This document shows, piece after piece, positions 1-8,850 of a DNA stretch of 64,000 nucleotides (the first letter of the stretch is position 1; each line of letters opens with the position of its first letter). The notes beneath the pieces were generated by a model. It made no database searches, had not been told where the DNA came from, and worked only from the letters and a program-made list of their open reading frames with translations. Position numbers and translations under genes: made by a program. This DNA is from Nitrospirota bacterium (lineage in GTDB: Bacteria > Nitrospirota > Nitrospiria > Nitrospirales > UBA8639). The stretch spans positions 28,338-92,337 of the forward strand of contig JAQBUF010000001.1 in assembly GCA_027623995.1 (NCBI GenBank), in the 5' to 3' direction.

Positions 1-1539
1 AGTCACAGAGCACTGAATCTGTTTCTTTTCAATGGAGGTGTCGATCAGCTCCATCGTTTCTTTCACCAGTGCCGGCATGTCAAAGGCCGTAGGGATGAGT
101 TCGCGTGGTCGAGCATATTCGACGATTTGGTTGACGATTCGATCCAGGCGTCGGGTTTCCTTTAATATGGTGGACAGGTCCTCGTGTTGGGGGGACTGTG
201 GCGAAAAGTCTTCCATGAGTAATGACGTGGTGGACCCGATGCCCACCAACGGATTTCGAATTTCATGGGCAATGCCTGCCGCGACCTGACCGAGTGTGGC
301 CAGCTTTTCTGAACGATTGAGCTTTTCGCGCATTTGCTCTAATGCGGTAATGTCGACATTGAATCCCTGATAGAGGAGTTCATGCCCTTCGGCATCCTGA
401 ATGGGAATGGCGCGGCTTAAAATGTTATGGACCGTGCCGTTAGGATGGAGAAATCGAAAGACGCTTTCAAATGGAATGTATTGCGCCGAAGCGTTGGAGA
501 ATGCCTGGAAGACGTGTTCCCGATCATCGGGATGGATGGCGTCCCAGATTTCTCCCGGGCTTGGTGTGTCATCGGTCCTGCGTCCTGCCAGCACCCAATT
601 ATGGCGATTGGAAAAAATGATTTCTCCTTGTTTAGCGGTAAAAATCCCAAATGGTGCATGGTCGACGATCCCGCGATACTTTGATTCTGATGTGGAGAGA
701 TCAATATTCAATGTGCGAAGTTCAGCTTCTGATGTTTGAATCTGCGTAATATATTCTCGAATTTGCTGACTCATCCCATACATGGCGCGTGTCAAATCAC
801 CAATTTCATCACCTCGGTCTAAAATTTGAACCTCGGGAATGGTTCCCCCTGGGCGATTCTCAACGGTCTTAGCGAGGTTGACCAAAGGCCCGGCAATCGA
901 CTGGGCGAGCAATCGCAGGACCAGTACCATGGGAATGAGCGCGAGGGAGCCTCCCCCGATGATCACGCTTAGTAGGTAGCCACGGTCATTGGAGGTTCGC
1001 TCCAAGGTCTCTCGAAGGATTTCAACTTCACGGCGATCAAAGTTGGCGATGTCTTCACGAATCGCGAGCATCACCTGCCGTCCGGCACCAGCCTCAATGT
1101 ATTGCACCGCTTCCTCGGGGTGTCCTTGCGTGGCTCGTTCAATTAATCGGTCCTTATCTTCCATGAGGGCTTGCACGAGGGATTGGGTTTTGATGATTTC
1201 CGCATGTTGGTCGAGGTCAGGCTTCACCATTTGAGCCAACGCTTGGCCAACTTGGAGTACCCGTTGTTTCGCGGCATGGTAGGGCTTAAGAAACTTGGGT
1301 TGAAGCGTGAGGACAAATCCACGGAAGCCCGTTTCTAAATCAACAATGAGACGCATATATTCAGCAGCCGTGGTTTGTACGTGATAGACCTTATTGAGGC
1401 GATCTTCATCCTCAGAAAACGTCTGCACGCTATTAAACGTGACGATGCTAAGTAGCCCAATTGCCAGGATGGGAATAAAGGAAACGAGAAGAAGCTTTTT
1501 CTCGATAGGGAGATTGTTGAATCGTCGAAAAATTCGCAT
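1..1539 (-). CDS. Sensor histidine kinase, CHASE3-HAMP-PAS-HisKA (3' end outside window)
   Basis: Membrane-bound two-component sensor kinase that would autophosphorylate a histidine and pass phosphate to a response regulator outside the window. The reading frame is open from ATG at 1539 to the window edge (513 codons), so the C-terminal HATPase domain is missing only because the window ends. Visible in order: TM segment at about residues 16-36; a periplasmic four-helix sensor with the CHASE3-like stretch LETGFRGFVLTL; second TM about 187-208; HAMP linker with DRGDEIGDLTRAM near 240; PAS fold about 285-395; HisKA box HEIRNPLVGIGS with the phospho-accepting His near 425. It is divergent from the heme-binding gene at 1786 across about 250 bp, so shared regulation or a functional link is possible but is inference. 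The ligand is unknown. Confidence 0.88.
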   Translation of the reverse strand, partial: MRIFRRFNNLPIEKKLLLVSFIPILAIGLLSIVTFNSVQTFSEDEDRLNKVYHVQTTAAEYMRLIVDLETGFRGFVLTLQPKFLKPYHAAKQRVLQVGQALAQMVKPDLDQHAEIIKTQSLVQALMEDKDRLIERATQGHPEEAVQYIEAGAGRQVMLAIREDIANFDRREVEILRETLERTSNDRGYLLSVIIGGGSLALIPMVLVLRLLAQSIAGPLVNLAKTVENRPGGTIPEVQILDRGDEIGDLTRAMYGMSQQIREYITQIQTSEAELRTLNIDLSTSESKYRGIVDHAPFGIFTAKQGEIIFSNRHNWVLAGRRTDDTPSPGEIWDAIHPDDREHVFQAFSNASAQYIPFESVFRFLHPNGTVHNILSRAIPIQDAEGHELLYQGFNVDITALEQMREKLNRSEKLATLGQVAAGIAHEIRNPLVGIGSTTSLLMEDFSPQSPQHEDLSTILKETRRLDRIVNQIVEYARPRELIPTAFDMPALVKETMELIDTSIEKKQIQCSVT

Positions 1540-1785
1540 GGTGAATACCTTGGCGGTATCCTAGGTCTGCCTCACAAGAGTGTCAAATTCGGGGATAGTA
1601 CTTGTGGATGTCATAAAGGAATGAATGGCACATGACGAGACTGCGCCCTCTGGTGCAGTCTTGGGAATTAGTTCACCTCTGGTAGGCCCGATCCTGTTCA
1701 GGTATGATGGCCGCTGCGTACCAACTAATGACCACCTGGAGTCTTAGGGGATGTTCAGTTTGACGAGGAGCGCCACCCAATCACC

Positions 1786-2361
1786 ATGGACATGAAAGCA
1801 ATGGCCCTTTTGGGTTTCATGCTGATAGTCGGGATCGGATTAGGGTGGGGGATTGGCACTCAAGTTTCCCCGGAGAAGCACATCCCGGCTCGAACGGCTG
1901 CGGACTATCTTCATGCGGTGATTGAAGCCGATCGAACCTTTTACACGCAGCATATCGTGGAACGAATGGAAGCCATGTTGATTGTCACGGCTTCCGAGGA
2001 TTGGGTGAAGGAAAAAACCCTGCCATTGCCCGTGCAGTTTCTTCGTGAAGCATCACGAAGTCTTCATGTTCGGGATGCACCGATTCGATATCGGCTGATC
2101 AGTCCGTGGCCTCTCAATGCAGGGAATGCCCCGGTCTCTGACCAAGAGCAAAAAATGTTAGACCAAGTGGTGAAATATGGCGAAGTGGTGGAAGGCGAAG
2201 TCACGACGAACACCAAGCGCTATTTTCAGGCCATCTACCCTGATCGAGCGGTCAGCCGCGCTTGCGTGTCTTGCCATAATGCCCATACCGAATCTCCAAA
2301 ACGTGATTTTAAGTTAAACGACGTCATGGGCGGACTCGTGATTGAAGTGCCGCTGGAGTGA
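1786..2361 (+). CDS. Tll0287-like (DUF3365) periplasmic c-type heme protein
   Basis: Predicted periplasmic heme-binding sensor-like protein of 191 residues. A single N-terminal hydrophobic segment (about residues 6-26) anchors or exports it. The C-terminal part carries one c-heme motif, CVSCH at residues 160-164, followed by a segment typical of Tll0287-like domains (GGLVIEVPL). In this family the domain resembles PAS/heme sensor folds and often forms the extracellular part of signalling proteins; here it stands alone. It is divergent from a CHASE3 histidine kinase, so it could act as a separate redox or gas-sensing subunit (inference). ATG at 1786 has only a distant GAGGAG upstream (about 15 nt); ATG at 1792 is an alternative start. 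Confidence 0.78.
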   Translation: MDMKAMALLGFMLIVGIGLGWGIGTQVSPEKHIPARTAADYLHAVIEADRTFYTQHIVERMEAMLIVTASEDWVKEKTLPLPVQFLREASRSLHVRDAPIRYRLISPWPLNAGNAPVSDQEQKMLDQVVKYGEVVEGEVTTNTKRYFQAIYPDRAVSRACVSCHNAHTESPKRDFKLNDVMGGLVIEVPLE

Positions 2362-2499
2362 AGCCGAAACCAGCCGTTTGCAAAAAATCCCTTTCCAAAT
2401 TTTGCAATCAATCCCTTATGAAAGATTACTCGTTGTGTTGAGGAACTATTTTGGTCTTTGTTATGGTCTGGGCCGCATTTTTTTAATGGGAGGCGGGTG

Positions 2500-3936
2500 T
2501 TGAACGATACTGCATGTACAAAAATATCTTGGCTGGGAACGCTTGCGATTCTTCTCGGCTTGCCCAGCTTGGTGTGGGCCTCCGAAGGTGCTGCCCCCCA
2601 TCTTGACCTCACCAATTCAGCGGTTGGCTATTTAGCGGTCGGAATTTTTGTGTTGGCCTATGCGTTAGTCATGGCCGAGGAATTTACGCACCTGCGAAAA
2701 TCCAAACCCGTCATTTTAGCATCGGGGATTATTTGGGTGCTCGTGGCCATGGCCTATCCTGGCAGTGATCCTCATGCCGTCGAACAAGCAGTCCGTCACA
2801 ATATTTTGGAATATGCCGAGTTGATGTTGTTCCTGCTGGTCGCCATGACCTACATCAACGCCATGGAAGAACGGATGGTCTTTGAAAGCCTCCGGTCTTG
2901 GCTCGTACGGAAAGGGTTTAGCTATCGACAATTGTTTTGGATCACCGGAACCTTGGCCTTTTTCATTTCCCCAGTGGCGGACAATCTTACGACCGCGTTA
3001 CTCATGTGTGCCGTGGTGCTTGCGGTGGGATCGGACAATCCTCGGTTCGTCAGTTTATCCTGTATCAATATTGTGGTGGCGGCGAATGCTGGTGGGGCCT
3101 TCAGTCCCTTTGGCGATATCACGACGTTGATGGTCTGGCAAAAAGGGATCGTAGATTTCTTCACCTTTTTCTTGTTATTTGTGCCTTCAGTCGTCAACTA
3201 CGTGATTCCGGCAGCGATCATGCACTTTGCTGTACCGCAAGTTTCTCCTGCGCCATCAAATGAAGTTGTCGAGATGAAGCGAGGCGCACCCATCATTATG
3301 CTCCTGTTCTTTTTCACGATTTGTACCGCCGTCAGTTTTCATAACTTTCTTCACTTGCCTCCCATGCTGGGCATGATGACGGGCTTAGCCTACCTCAAGT
3401 TTTTTGGGTTTTATCTCAAGAAAACACATAATCGGTATGCCGAGCCTGGGACTTGGAGTGAAGAAAAATCAAAGCAATCCGTGGGAGATGTCGTGCCGTT
3501 CGATGTTTTTCAAAATGTCGCCCGTGCGGAATGGGATACCTTGCTCTTTTTTTATGGAGTGGTTTTGTGCGTTGGAGGTTTGGGATTTCTCGGCTATCTC
3601 GCATTAGCCGCCCAAGTGATGTATATCGATTGGGGCCCGACCTTTGCGAATGTCACGGTGGGCCTTCTTTCCGCGATCGTCGATAACATTCCTGTGATGT
3701 TTGCCGTGATCACGATGAATCCTGACATGTCACAGGGGCAATGGCTGCTGGTGACGCTCACCGCCGGAGTCGGCGGCAGCTTGCTGTCCATTGGATCAGC
3801 CGCAGGCGTGGCGCTCATGGGTCAAGCCCGAGGCAAATACACCTTTTTCAGTCACCTCAAATGGACCCCTGCCATCGCTCTCGGCTATGCCGCCAGCATC
3901 CTCGTCCACATGTGGATCAATTCCAACCTGTTCTAA
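2500..3936 (+). CDS. nhaD: NhaD-type Na+/H+ antiporter
   Basis: Polytopic inner-membrane sodium/proton antiporter of the NhaD family (ion transporter superfamily), expected to extrude Na+ and regulate pH. About 478 residues from TTG 2500, with a dozen or so hydrophobic helices. Family hallmarks are visible: the SPVADNLTTALLM stretch, NAGGAFSPFGDITTLMVW, and near the C terminus DNIPVMFAVI and GVGGSLLSIGSAAGVALMG. The frame stays open upstream to a TTG at 2458, but GGGAGG at 2488-2493 fits TTG 2500 (6-nt gap; GTG 2497 is next best) and gives a signal-like N terminus ending LVWA, as other NhaD proteins have. Ordinary length for the family. Upstream is the heme protein and downstream a CBS-pair protein, but spacing does not prove an operon. 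NhaD fits a saline habitat. Confidence 0.92.
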   Translation: MNDTACTKISWLGTLAILLGLPSLVWASEGAAPHLDLTNSAVGYLAVGIFVLAYALVMAEEFTHLRKSKPVILASGIIWVLVAMAYPGSDPHAVEQAVRHNILEYAELMLFLLVAMTYINAMEERMVFESLRSWLVRKGFSYRQLFWITGTLAFFISPVADNLTTALLMCAVVLAVGSDNPRFVSLSCINIVVAANAGGAFSPFGDITTLMVWQKGIVDFFTFFLLFVPSVVNYVIPAAIMHFAVPQVSPAPSNEVVEMKRGAPIIMLLFFFTICTAVSFHNFLHLPPMLGMMTGLAYLKFFGFYLKKTHNRYAEPGTWSEEKSKQSVGDVVPFDVFQNVARAEWDTLLFFYGVVLCVGGLGFLGYLALAAQVMYIDWGPTFANVTVGLLSAIVDNIPVMFAVITMNPDMSQGQWLLVTLTAGVGGSLLSIGSAAGVALMGQARGKYTFFSHLKWTPAIALGYAASILVHMWINSNLF

Positions 3937-4085
3937 ATTCAACTTCAGGGACTTTTTCTACATCTCCAGTCAGGCTCTTGGCTGTTGCTCTGGGGTTAGG
4001 GTCTTGTTATCCTAGCCCGCGAATGAAGAATCAATATAATTTCGGTGGCCAGTAAAGTAAGGGCCAGAGCGAAAAGGAGGGCCGC

Positions 4086-4538
4086 ATGGTTGTACGAGAT
4101 GTCATGTCTACCGGCGTTGTGACCGCCAAATTTACGGATACCGCACGGTCGGTAGTGGGAAAAATGCTGAGCAGACATTGTGGGGCGATCCCTGTCGTTG
4201 ATGATGAAGGAAAGTTGTTGGGCCTGGTGGCCGTTCGCGACGTCATGATTCCTTTATATCCTAATTACGGTGATTACATTCACGACAATGTGCATAGTCG
4301 AGATTTTGAAGAAATGGAAGAAGGCTATCTGGAAGTCATGGGCAAAACTGCTGGGGATATTATGACGAAGAATCCCTTGACGGTGTCTCCTAACGACCCA
4401 GTTCTTCAAGCGGCATCATACATGGGCCTCAAACACTTCCGACGAATTCCAGTTGAAGAAAACGGAAAACTCGTCGGCATGATCAGCATGGGAGACGTGA
4501 ACCGAGGCCTGTTCTTCACCCGAGGCCAAGCTTCCTAA
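4086..4538 (+). CDS. CBS-domain pair protein
   Basis: Small cytosolic protein of 150 residues made almost entirely of two CBS motifs (about residues 5-60 and 88-145), with the typical VRDVMSTGVVT opening and a second DIMTKNPLTVSPNDPVLQAA repeat. CBS pairs bind adenosine nucleotides such as AMP or ATP and regulate partner proteins; no catalytic domain is attached here, so the partner is unknown. The start ATG 4086 has a strong ribosome binding site (AAAGGAGGG). It follows nhaD by about 150 bp and is closed by an intrinsic terminator at 4611-4663. Regulation of the neighbouring antiporter is conceivable but not shown by the sequence. Confidence 0.88.
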   Translation: MVVRDVMSTGVVTAKFTDTARSVVGKMLSRHCGAIPVVDDEGKLLGLVAVRDVMIPLYPNYGDYIHDNVHSRDFEEMEEGYLEVMGKTAGDIMTKNPLTVSPNDPVLQAASYMGLKHFRRIPVEENGKLVGMISMGDVNRGLFFTRGQAS

Positions 4539-4610
4539 GATTCGATCAACGACATACATGGTTTGTTAGGACAGCTGGTTGCCAGCTGTCTGAAGTTAGC
4601 GAAAGTTCAA

Positions 4611-4663
4611 GCCAGCCGAACAGTCAGGACACCGTTTCCTGATGCGTCGGCTGGCTTTTTTAT
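4611..4663 (+). terminator. Intrinsic terminator after CBS gene
   Basis: GCCAGCCGA at 4611-4619 pairs with TCGGCTGGC at 4647-4655, directly followed by a run of T. A shorter hairpin (GACAGCTGG / CCAGCTGTC) lies at about 4570-4590. Together they end the nhaD/CBS region. Confidence 0.8.
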
Positions 4664-4761
4664 TTGGAGGAAAATGTGAAAACGGTGTTTCCCCAGAGGT
4701 CAGGGGCAAAGGCTTGACTTCATAAATTTAAAGTTTTTCTAATGTGCTCTATGCCCAGGGA

Positions 4762-4968
4762 TCAATTGGTGTGCAGGAAAGAGGGATGATTGGCATGCGC
4801 GGGCCATTTGCCATGCACTTCATAGTCGCCACTCGTTACAATGGTGGGTTCCCAGGTGGCGGTATTGGGCAGCGCATCATCCGGCACAACGGCCACGGCA
4901 TCGGCAATGATCACCCCATTGGCCACGCCCGAGAGCACCACGCGATGATTGTTGCTGGGGCTATCGTA
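4762..4968 (-). pseudogene. Fragment of a golvesin/xanthan-lyase-like surface domain protein
   Basis: On the minus strand, 69 codons ending in TGA at 4762-4764 read like the junction of two golvesin-type carbohydrate-binding repeats. The piece NHRVVLSGVANGVIIADAV resembles the end of one repeat (typical form RVTLSDxANGxVIADAV), and ATWEPTIVTSGDYEVHGKW followed by PAHANH resembles the start of the next (WTPTIPxAGxYEVYAxWxAHxNR). There is no start codon, signal peptide or remaining domain on either side, so it looks like a relic of a large secreted or cell-surface protein. The assignment rests on remembered family patterns. The rest of 4664-5253 shows no supported gene. Confidence 0.5.
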
Positions 4969-5253
4969 AAGGTGCTTACAAGATCCAAGTCAGTATTATG
5001 ACGGATGGAAAAAAGCCTCTGCCTCTGAGAACCATATTTTGAGGTTTTGCATTTACCATTTCCAACCCTTTTCTTTCCTAGATTTTCAGATAGGAGAAAT
5101 GCTAAATCTTGTTGGTTTTATGAGGGTTTTTTTGAATTTGACCTGCTCCATCCTAAAATGTACCAAATAAAAGTTCCTTTGAGCCCGGTTGTTCAGTTGA
5201 CTTCCAGGACCTCGGTACTTAGGCTGGGCCTAAGGAGTAAGGGGGGATTCTGT

Positions 5254-5862
5254 ATGGACAAGCAAAACCCAAGTTCGGATGCGATGGCTGCTCGGTTTTC
5301 GATGGCGGCTGGGATTCCCCTGACCATCCCCAATGCGCTGACGATTTTGCGGATTTTGTTGATTCCCGTAATCGTCGGGTTTTTGGTCTATGGCCATTTT
5401 GACTATGCTCTGTGGACGTTGCTGTTTGCAGCGTTAACCGATGCGCTGGATGGCAGCATTGCGCGCCTGGCCAATCAAAAAACTGAATTCGGTGCCTACC
5501 TCGATCCGCTTGCCGATAAGCTCTTACTGATGACCATGTTTATCACGTTTTCTTTGGTGGATATGGTGCCAGCATGGAGTGTCATTGCCGTGGTCAGTCG
5601 TGATGCGATTTTACTCACGGGTACGTTGCTGGCGCGCTTGACGGATACGGTCATCGATGCGGCTCCCTCGGTGTTGGGCAAAGCCACGACCTTGTTTCAG
5701 TTGTCCTACATTATTTTGGTCTTGGTCTTTTTCTCCCGCCAGCTTAATCCTGTGCAGTTGGACCCGTTGTTGTATACGATGAGTATTCTCACGGTAGCCT
5801 CAGGGCTTCATTATATTATGCGTGGCGTGATGAACATGAATTCCTCAAACGAGGATGCCTAA
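5254..5862 (+). CDS. pgsA: CDP-diacylglycerol--glycerol-3-phosphate 3-phosphatidyltransferase
   Basis: Integral membrane enzyme making phosphatidylglycerophosphate from CDP-diacylglycerol and glycerol-3-phosphate, the committed step to phosphatidylglycerol. The CDP-alcohol phosphotransferase signature D-x2-DG-x2-AR-x8-G-x3-D-x3-D is complete: D63, D66, G67, A70, R71, G80, D84, D88 (numbered from ATG 5254). About five hydrophobic segments follow. The frame is open back to 5047, but that stretch is AT-rich and unlike the family, and the purine-rich AAGGAGTAAGGGGGG just before 5254 supports the shorter start; ATG 5284 is also possible. 202 residues is a normal PgsA length. A PssA-type specificity is less likely because the sequence starts IPNALTILRILLIP as PgsA proteins do. 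Confidence 0.87.
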   Translation: MDKQNPSSDAMAARFSMAAGIPLTIPNALTILRILLIPVIVGFLVYGHFDYALWTLLFAALTDALDGSIARLANQKTEFGAYLDPLADKLLLMTMFITFSLVDMVPAWSVIAVVSRDAILLTGTLLARLTDTVIDAAPSVLGKATTLFQLSYIILVLVFFSRQLNPVQLDPLLYTMSILTVASGLHYIMRGVMNMNSSNEDA

Positions 5863-5891
5863 TTCTCACATGATTCTCAGGTCGATGTCGT

Positions 5892-7709
5892 ATGGTTCGC
5901 GAACGGATGGGACAGTTGTTACTCGAAGCCGGATGTATATCCGATGCGCAGTTGCAAGCTGCGCTTCACGTTCAACGCGACACTCAGGCCCGGCTCGGCA
6001 CCATCCTCATTGAACAGGGTGCTATTTCTGAACAGACCCTTGTCTCCTTTCTTGGGCAACAGTACGGGTTGCCTGTTCTGCAAGATCCTCCTACACCTCG
6101 TGATCCTACCTTAGCGCAATTCGTGTCTTATGAATGGGCGAAGCAGCATGGCATTGTCCCCATCAAAAAAATTGGCACTCGGTTGACGGTGGCCATGGTC
6201 AATCCTGGCGATGTTCGTTTGCTTGATGATTTACGATTTCGCACTGACTGTTCGATTGTTCCCATGGTGGCGCCTGAGTCCGAGGTGTTGAATCGGATTC
6301 ACTCGTTATTTGGAACGTTGTCTGCGGAACAAGGCTTGGCAGCTTTGCCTTCTGACTCGCAGGCAAAGGGCGAATCTTACCCTCAGGAAAATGGATCTGG
6401 CGATCACCTGCTTCACGATGATGAAACATCAGAACATGATTCTTCGCTGAATTACTCAAGTATGACCGCGTTGTTGGAGCGTGCCTCTTTCAGTTTGCTG
6501 GATAGTCAATCTCTCCAACATGGTGAGGCCAACGCCCAGGATGATTCCCCCATTGTTGATTTGGTCAATACCATCGTGACGAGTGCCGCTCGTGTTGGTG
6601 CCAGTGATATTCATTTCGAACCCTTGGAAGTTTCGGTTCGCGTTCGATTTCGGTTGGATGGGGTGTTACGGACGCAGATGACCTATCCCGTTCGTCTCCG
6701 AAACGCCGTGATTTCGCGACTGAAGATTTTGGCGAAGCTTGATATCACCGAGCGGCGGCTTCCCCAAGATGGACGGTTGAGTTTTGCGTTGGACCAACAA
6801 CAGTCGTTGGATGTGCGGTTGTCGATTCTGCCAAGCTTGCACGGTGAAACAGCGGTGTTGCGATTGTTGAATCGATCAGGGCTGACGTTGGATCTCCCAG
6901 CCTTAGGGATGGATGGTACTGACCTTGCGACTTTCCTTGTTGCGTTAGAGCAGCCCGATGGGATGATTCTTGTCACTGGCCCCACGGGCAGTGGTAAAAC
7001 TACGACCTTGTATTCCGCCTTGCAGGTACTGAACACCCCCGATGTCAATATCGTGACCGCCGAAGATCCGATAGAATATCATTTTACCGGCATCACCCAG
7101 GTTCCCATTAAGGAGGAGATTGGCCTGACCTTTGCGACGGTCCTGCGGGCGTTTCTTCGGCAAGATCCTGACATCATGATGGTGGGGGAAATCCGAGATT
7201 GGGAGACGGCGCAGATCGCAGTGAAGGCTGCGTTGACGGGGCATCGCGTGCTCTCCACGCTTCATACGGGCGATGCGATTCGAACGGTGATGCGTCTGTT
7301 GGACATGGGGCTGGAGCCGTTTATGGTGGCGTCGTCACTACGATTGATTGTGGCTCAACGTTTGGTGCGTCGAGTGTGTGCGTCTTGCCAGAAGCCCGAT
7401 CCCATTCCGTTTGACCAACTGGTGAAGATAGGGTTTTCCAAAGAAGACGCGGGCGACGTTGTTCCTGTTCGTGGGCAAGGATGTTCCGTTTGCCATGGCA
7501 CCGGATATCGTGGTCGTCTTGGATTATTCGAGGTCTTGCCTGTCTCCAATGCTCTCCAGTCACTCATTTTGCAGCGAGCGTCTTCTGAGGTTCTTCGTCA
7601 GCAGTCCCAGCAAGAGGGGGTCACCTCTTTGCGTCAAAGCGGGTTAAAGAAAATAAAAGCGGGGTTGACGACCATTGATGAGGTGGTGAGCGTCTCAAGT
7701 CTTGCGTAA
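5892..7709 (+). CDS. pilB: Type IV pilus / type II secretion assembly ATPase (PilB/GspE family)
   Basis: Cytoplasmic hexameric ATPase that powers pilus extension or type II secretion. 605 residues: N-terminal T2SSE_N-type domain (MGQLLLEAG onward, about 5-150), an acidic linker, N2 domain with ASDIHFEPLEVSVRVRFRLD (about 235-255), Walker A GPTGSGKT at 363-370, Asp box EDPIEYH, Walker B DPDIMMVGEIRD near 425, His box LSTLHTGDA, and a tetracysteine zinc site (CASC near 496, CSVCHG near 532). All catalytic motifs are intact, unlike the following pilT-like gene. ATG 5892 or ATG 5907 could be the start. It sits 30 bp after pgsA and is followed by the pilT-like and pilC-like genes. No pilin or secretin is present, so pilus versus secretion use cannot be settled. 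Confidence 0.92.
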   Translation: MVRERMGQLLLEAGCISDAQLQAALHVQRDTQARLGTILIEQGAISEQTLVSFLGQQYGLPVLQDPPTPRDPTLAQFVSYEWAKQHGIVPIKKIGTRLTVAMVNPGDVRLLDDLRFRTDCSIVPMVAPESEVLNRIHSLFGTLSAEQGLAALPSDSQAKGESYPQENGSGDHLLHDDETSEHDSSLNYSSMTALLERASFSLLDSQSLQHGEANAQDDSPIVDLVNTIVTSAARVGASDIHFEPLEVSVRVRFRLDGVLRTQMTYPVRLRNAVISRLKILAKLDITERRLPQDGRLSFALDQQQSLDVRLSILPSLHGETAVLRLLNRSGLTLDLPALGMDGTDLATFLVALEQPDGMILVTGPTGSGKTTTLYSALQVLNTPDVNIVTAEDPIEYHFTGITQVPIKEEIGLTFATVLRAFLRQDPDIMMVGEIRDWETAQIAVKAALTGHRVLSTLHTGDAIRTVMRLLDMGLEPFMVASSLRLIVAQRLVRRVCASCQKPDPIPFDQLVKIGFSKEDAGDVVPVRGQGCSVCHGTGYRGRLGLFEVLPVSNALQSLILQRASSEVLRQQSQQEGVTSLRQSGLKKIKAGLTTIDEVVSVSSLA

Positions 7710-7754
7710 GGCAACTTTTCTTAATAAATCCCTCAAAGGAAAACGTTTACGACA

Positions 7755-8585
7755 ATGAGCGATCTTCGGACATACCTCTCCGCGATGGTGGAACGTGGAG
7801 GGTCGGATTTGCATCTGGTGGCGAATCGTGTTCCACGAGTTCGTATTGATGGGAGCTTATTGCCTCTTGATGGGCTGGCCTTGTCGGTTGTCGATCTTGA
7901 AGGTTTGGTGAAGGAAGCCAGCTCTGGGGTGCCGAGTTCTTTTGTGTATCGTTCGGTAGCTGGGCCGCCTCCAATAGATTTTACTTTGCACATTGAGTCG
8001 CTCGGAAGATTTCGTTGTCATCTGTATTCTCAGGGTGGATTGCCTGCGCTCGTGATTCGTTTTATCCCACTCCATATTCCTTCCCTGAAGGCTCTTGGGT
8101 TCCCTCAGATGTTCGGTGATTTGACAAAAGTCTCTCAAGGTCTCGTGATCGTTGCGGGGCCTGCGGGAAGTGGGAAAAGCACAACCCTCGCCGCGTTTCT
8201 CGATAAACTCAATGGCGAACGTCGGGCACATATGCTAACCCTGGAGCAACCGATTGAGTTTCTCCATTCCGACAAAAAGGGCATGGTGTCGCAGCGTGAG
8301 GTGGGGGTCGATGTGCCGGATTTTTTCGCAGGGTTGCAGGCTGCAATGAGAGAAGATTCTGATGTGGTTATGGTTGAGGCACATGCCAATCGTGAGACGA
8401 TTGATGCCGCACTTTCCTTAGCTGAATCGGGGAAACTTGTTTTGCTTGCGGTGCAAACATCATCCTGCTTGCTGGCGTTACAAGAGTTGATGCAGTGCTT
8501 TTCTCCTGACCAACAACACTTTATTCGGTATCGTTTGGCTATGACTCTGGAAGGCGTGATTGCACAAGTCTTGCTCCCAAGGTAG
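7755..8585 (+). CDS. pilT: PilT-like ATPase with degenerate motifs, ended by an in-frame amber codon
   Basis: N-terminal 276 residues of a PilT-type retraction ATPase. The PAS-like N2 domain (GGSDLHLVANRVPRVRIDG) and Walker A GPAGSGKST at 135-143 are intact. Other hallmarks are altered: Asp box EDPIE is EQPIE; Walker B/GEMRD is replaced, giving VVMVEAHANRETI; the His box LHT is VQT. At codon 277 a TAG interrupts the frame right after QVLLPR, exactly where PilT continues into its C-terminal domain; the same frame then resumes with the expected PilT C terminus (8586-8849). So this is either a truncated product, a nonsense pseudogene or a sequencing error. The loss of three catalytic boxes implies weak or no ATPase activity even if read through. 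It lies between intact pilB-like and pilC-like genes. Confidence 0.75.
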   Translation: MSDLRTYLSAMVERGGSDLHLVANRVPRVRIDGSLLPLDGLALSVVDLEGLVKEASSGVPSSFVYRSVAGPPPIDFTLHIESLGRFRCHLYSQGGLPALVIRFIPLHIPSLKALGFPQMFGDLTKVSQGLVIVAGPAGSGKSTTLAAFLDKLNGERRAHMLTLEQPIEFLHSDKKGMVSQREVGVDVPDFFAGLQAAMREDSDVVMVEAHANRETIDAALSLAESGKLVLLAVQTSSCLLALQELMQCFSPDQQHFIRYRLAMTLEGVIAQVLLPR

Positions 8586-8849
8586 AAGGCTGCTGGTCGT
8601 GTCCTGGCTCTTGAAATCCTCATGCCGACAACGGCGGTGCGAGGGTTAATTCGGGAAGATAAAATTCGGCAAATTTATTCGATCATGCAAACCGGCCAAG
8701 CCAAGCATGGCATGCAGACGATGAATCAAGCGCTGGTGGATCTTTACCGACGACGGCTGATTTCCGCTTCAGCCGCACTTGGATATTCAAGTATGCCGGA
8801 TGAATTACGGCAGATGATTCAACGGACTGATGCGAGATTGCGAGAATAG
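8586..8849 (+). pseudogene. C-terminal part of the split pilT-like gene
   Basis: Continues the frame of 7755-8585 after the TAG at 8583-8585. The codons directly after the stop read GRVLALEILMPTTAVRGLI, the canonical PilT segment preceding the C-terminal helical domain, then REDKIRQIYSIMQTG and GMQTMNQALVDLYRR, also PilT hallmarks, ending at TAG 8847-8849. Joined, the two parts make about 364 codons, a normal PilT length. An internal ATG at 8622 could allow a 75-residue reinitiated peptide, but no good ribosome binding site precedes it. There are no further frame breaks, so the lesion is recent, suppressed, or a base-calling error. Confidence 0.75.
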
Positions 8850-8850
8850 A

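Noticed and set aside
4744..5001. Plus-strand frame of 85 codons after the CBS terminator
   Set aside because: Its opposite strand encodes the golvesin-like fragment with far better protein character, so the plus frame is a shadow.
5047..5253. Upstream extension of pgsA
   Set aside because: 69 extra codons are AT-rich and unlike the family; a better ribosome site lies before 5254.
8583..8585. TAG read as pyrrolysine or another recoded amino acid
   Set aside because: No evidence for pyl genes in the window, and nothing at this position in PilT needs a special residue; a nonsense change or error is simpler.
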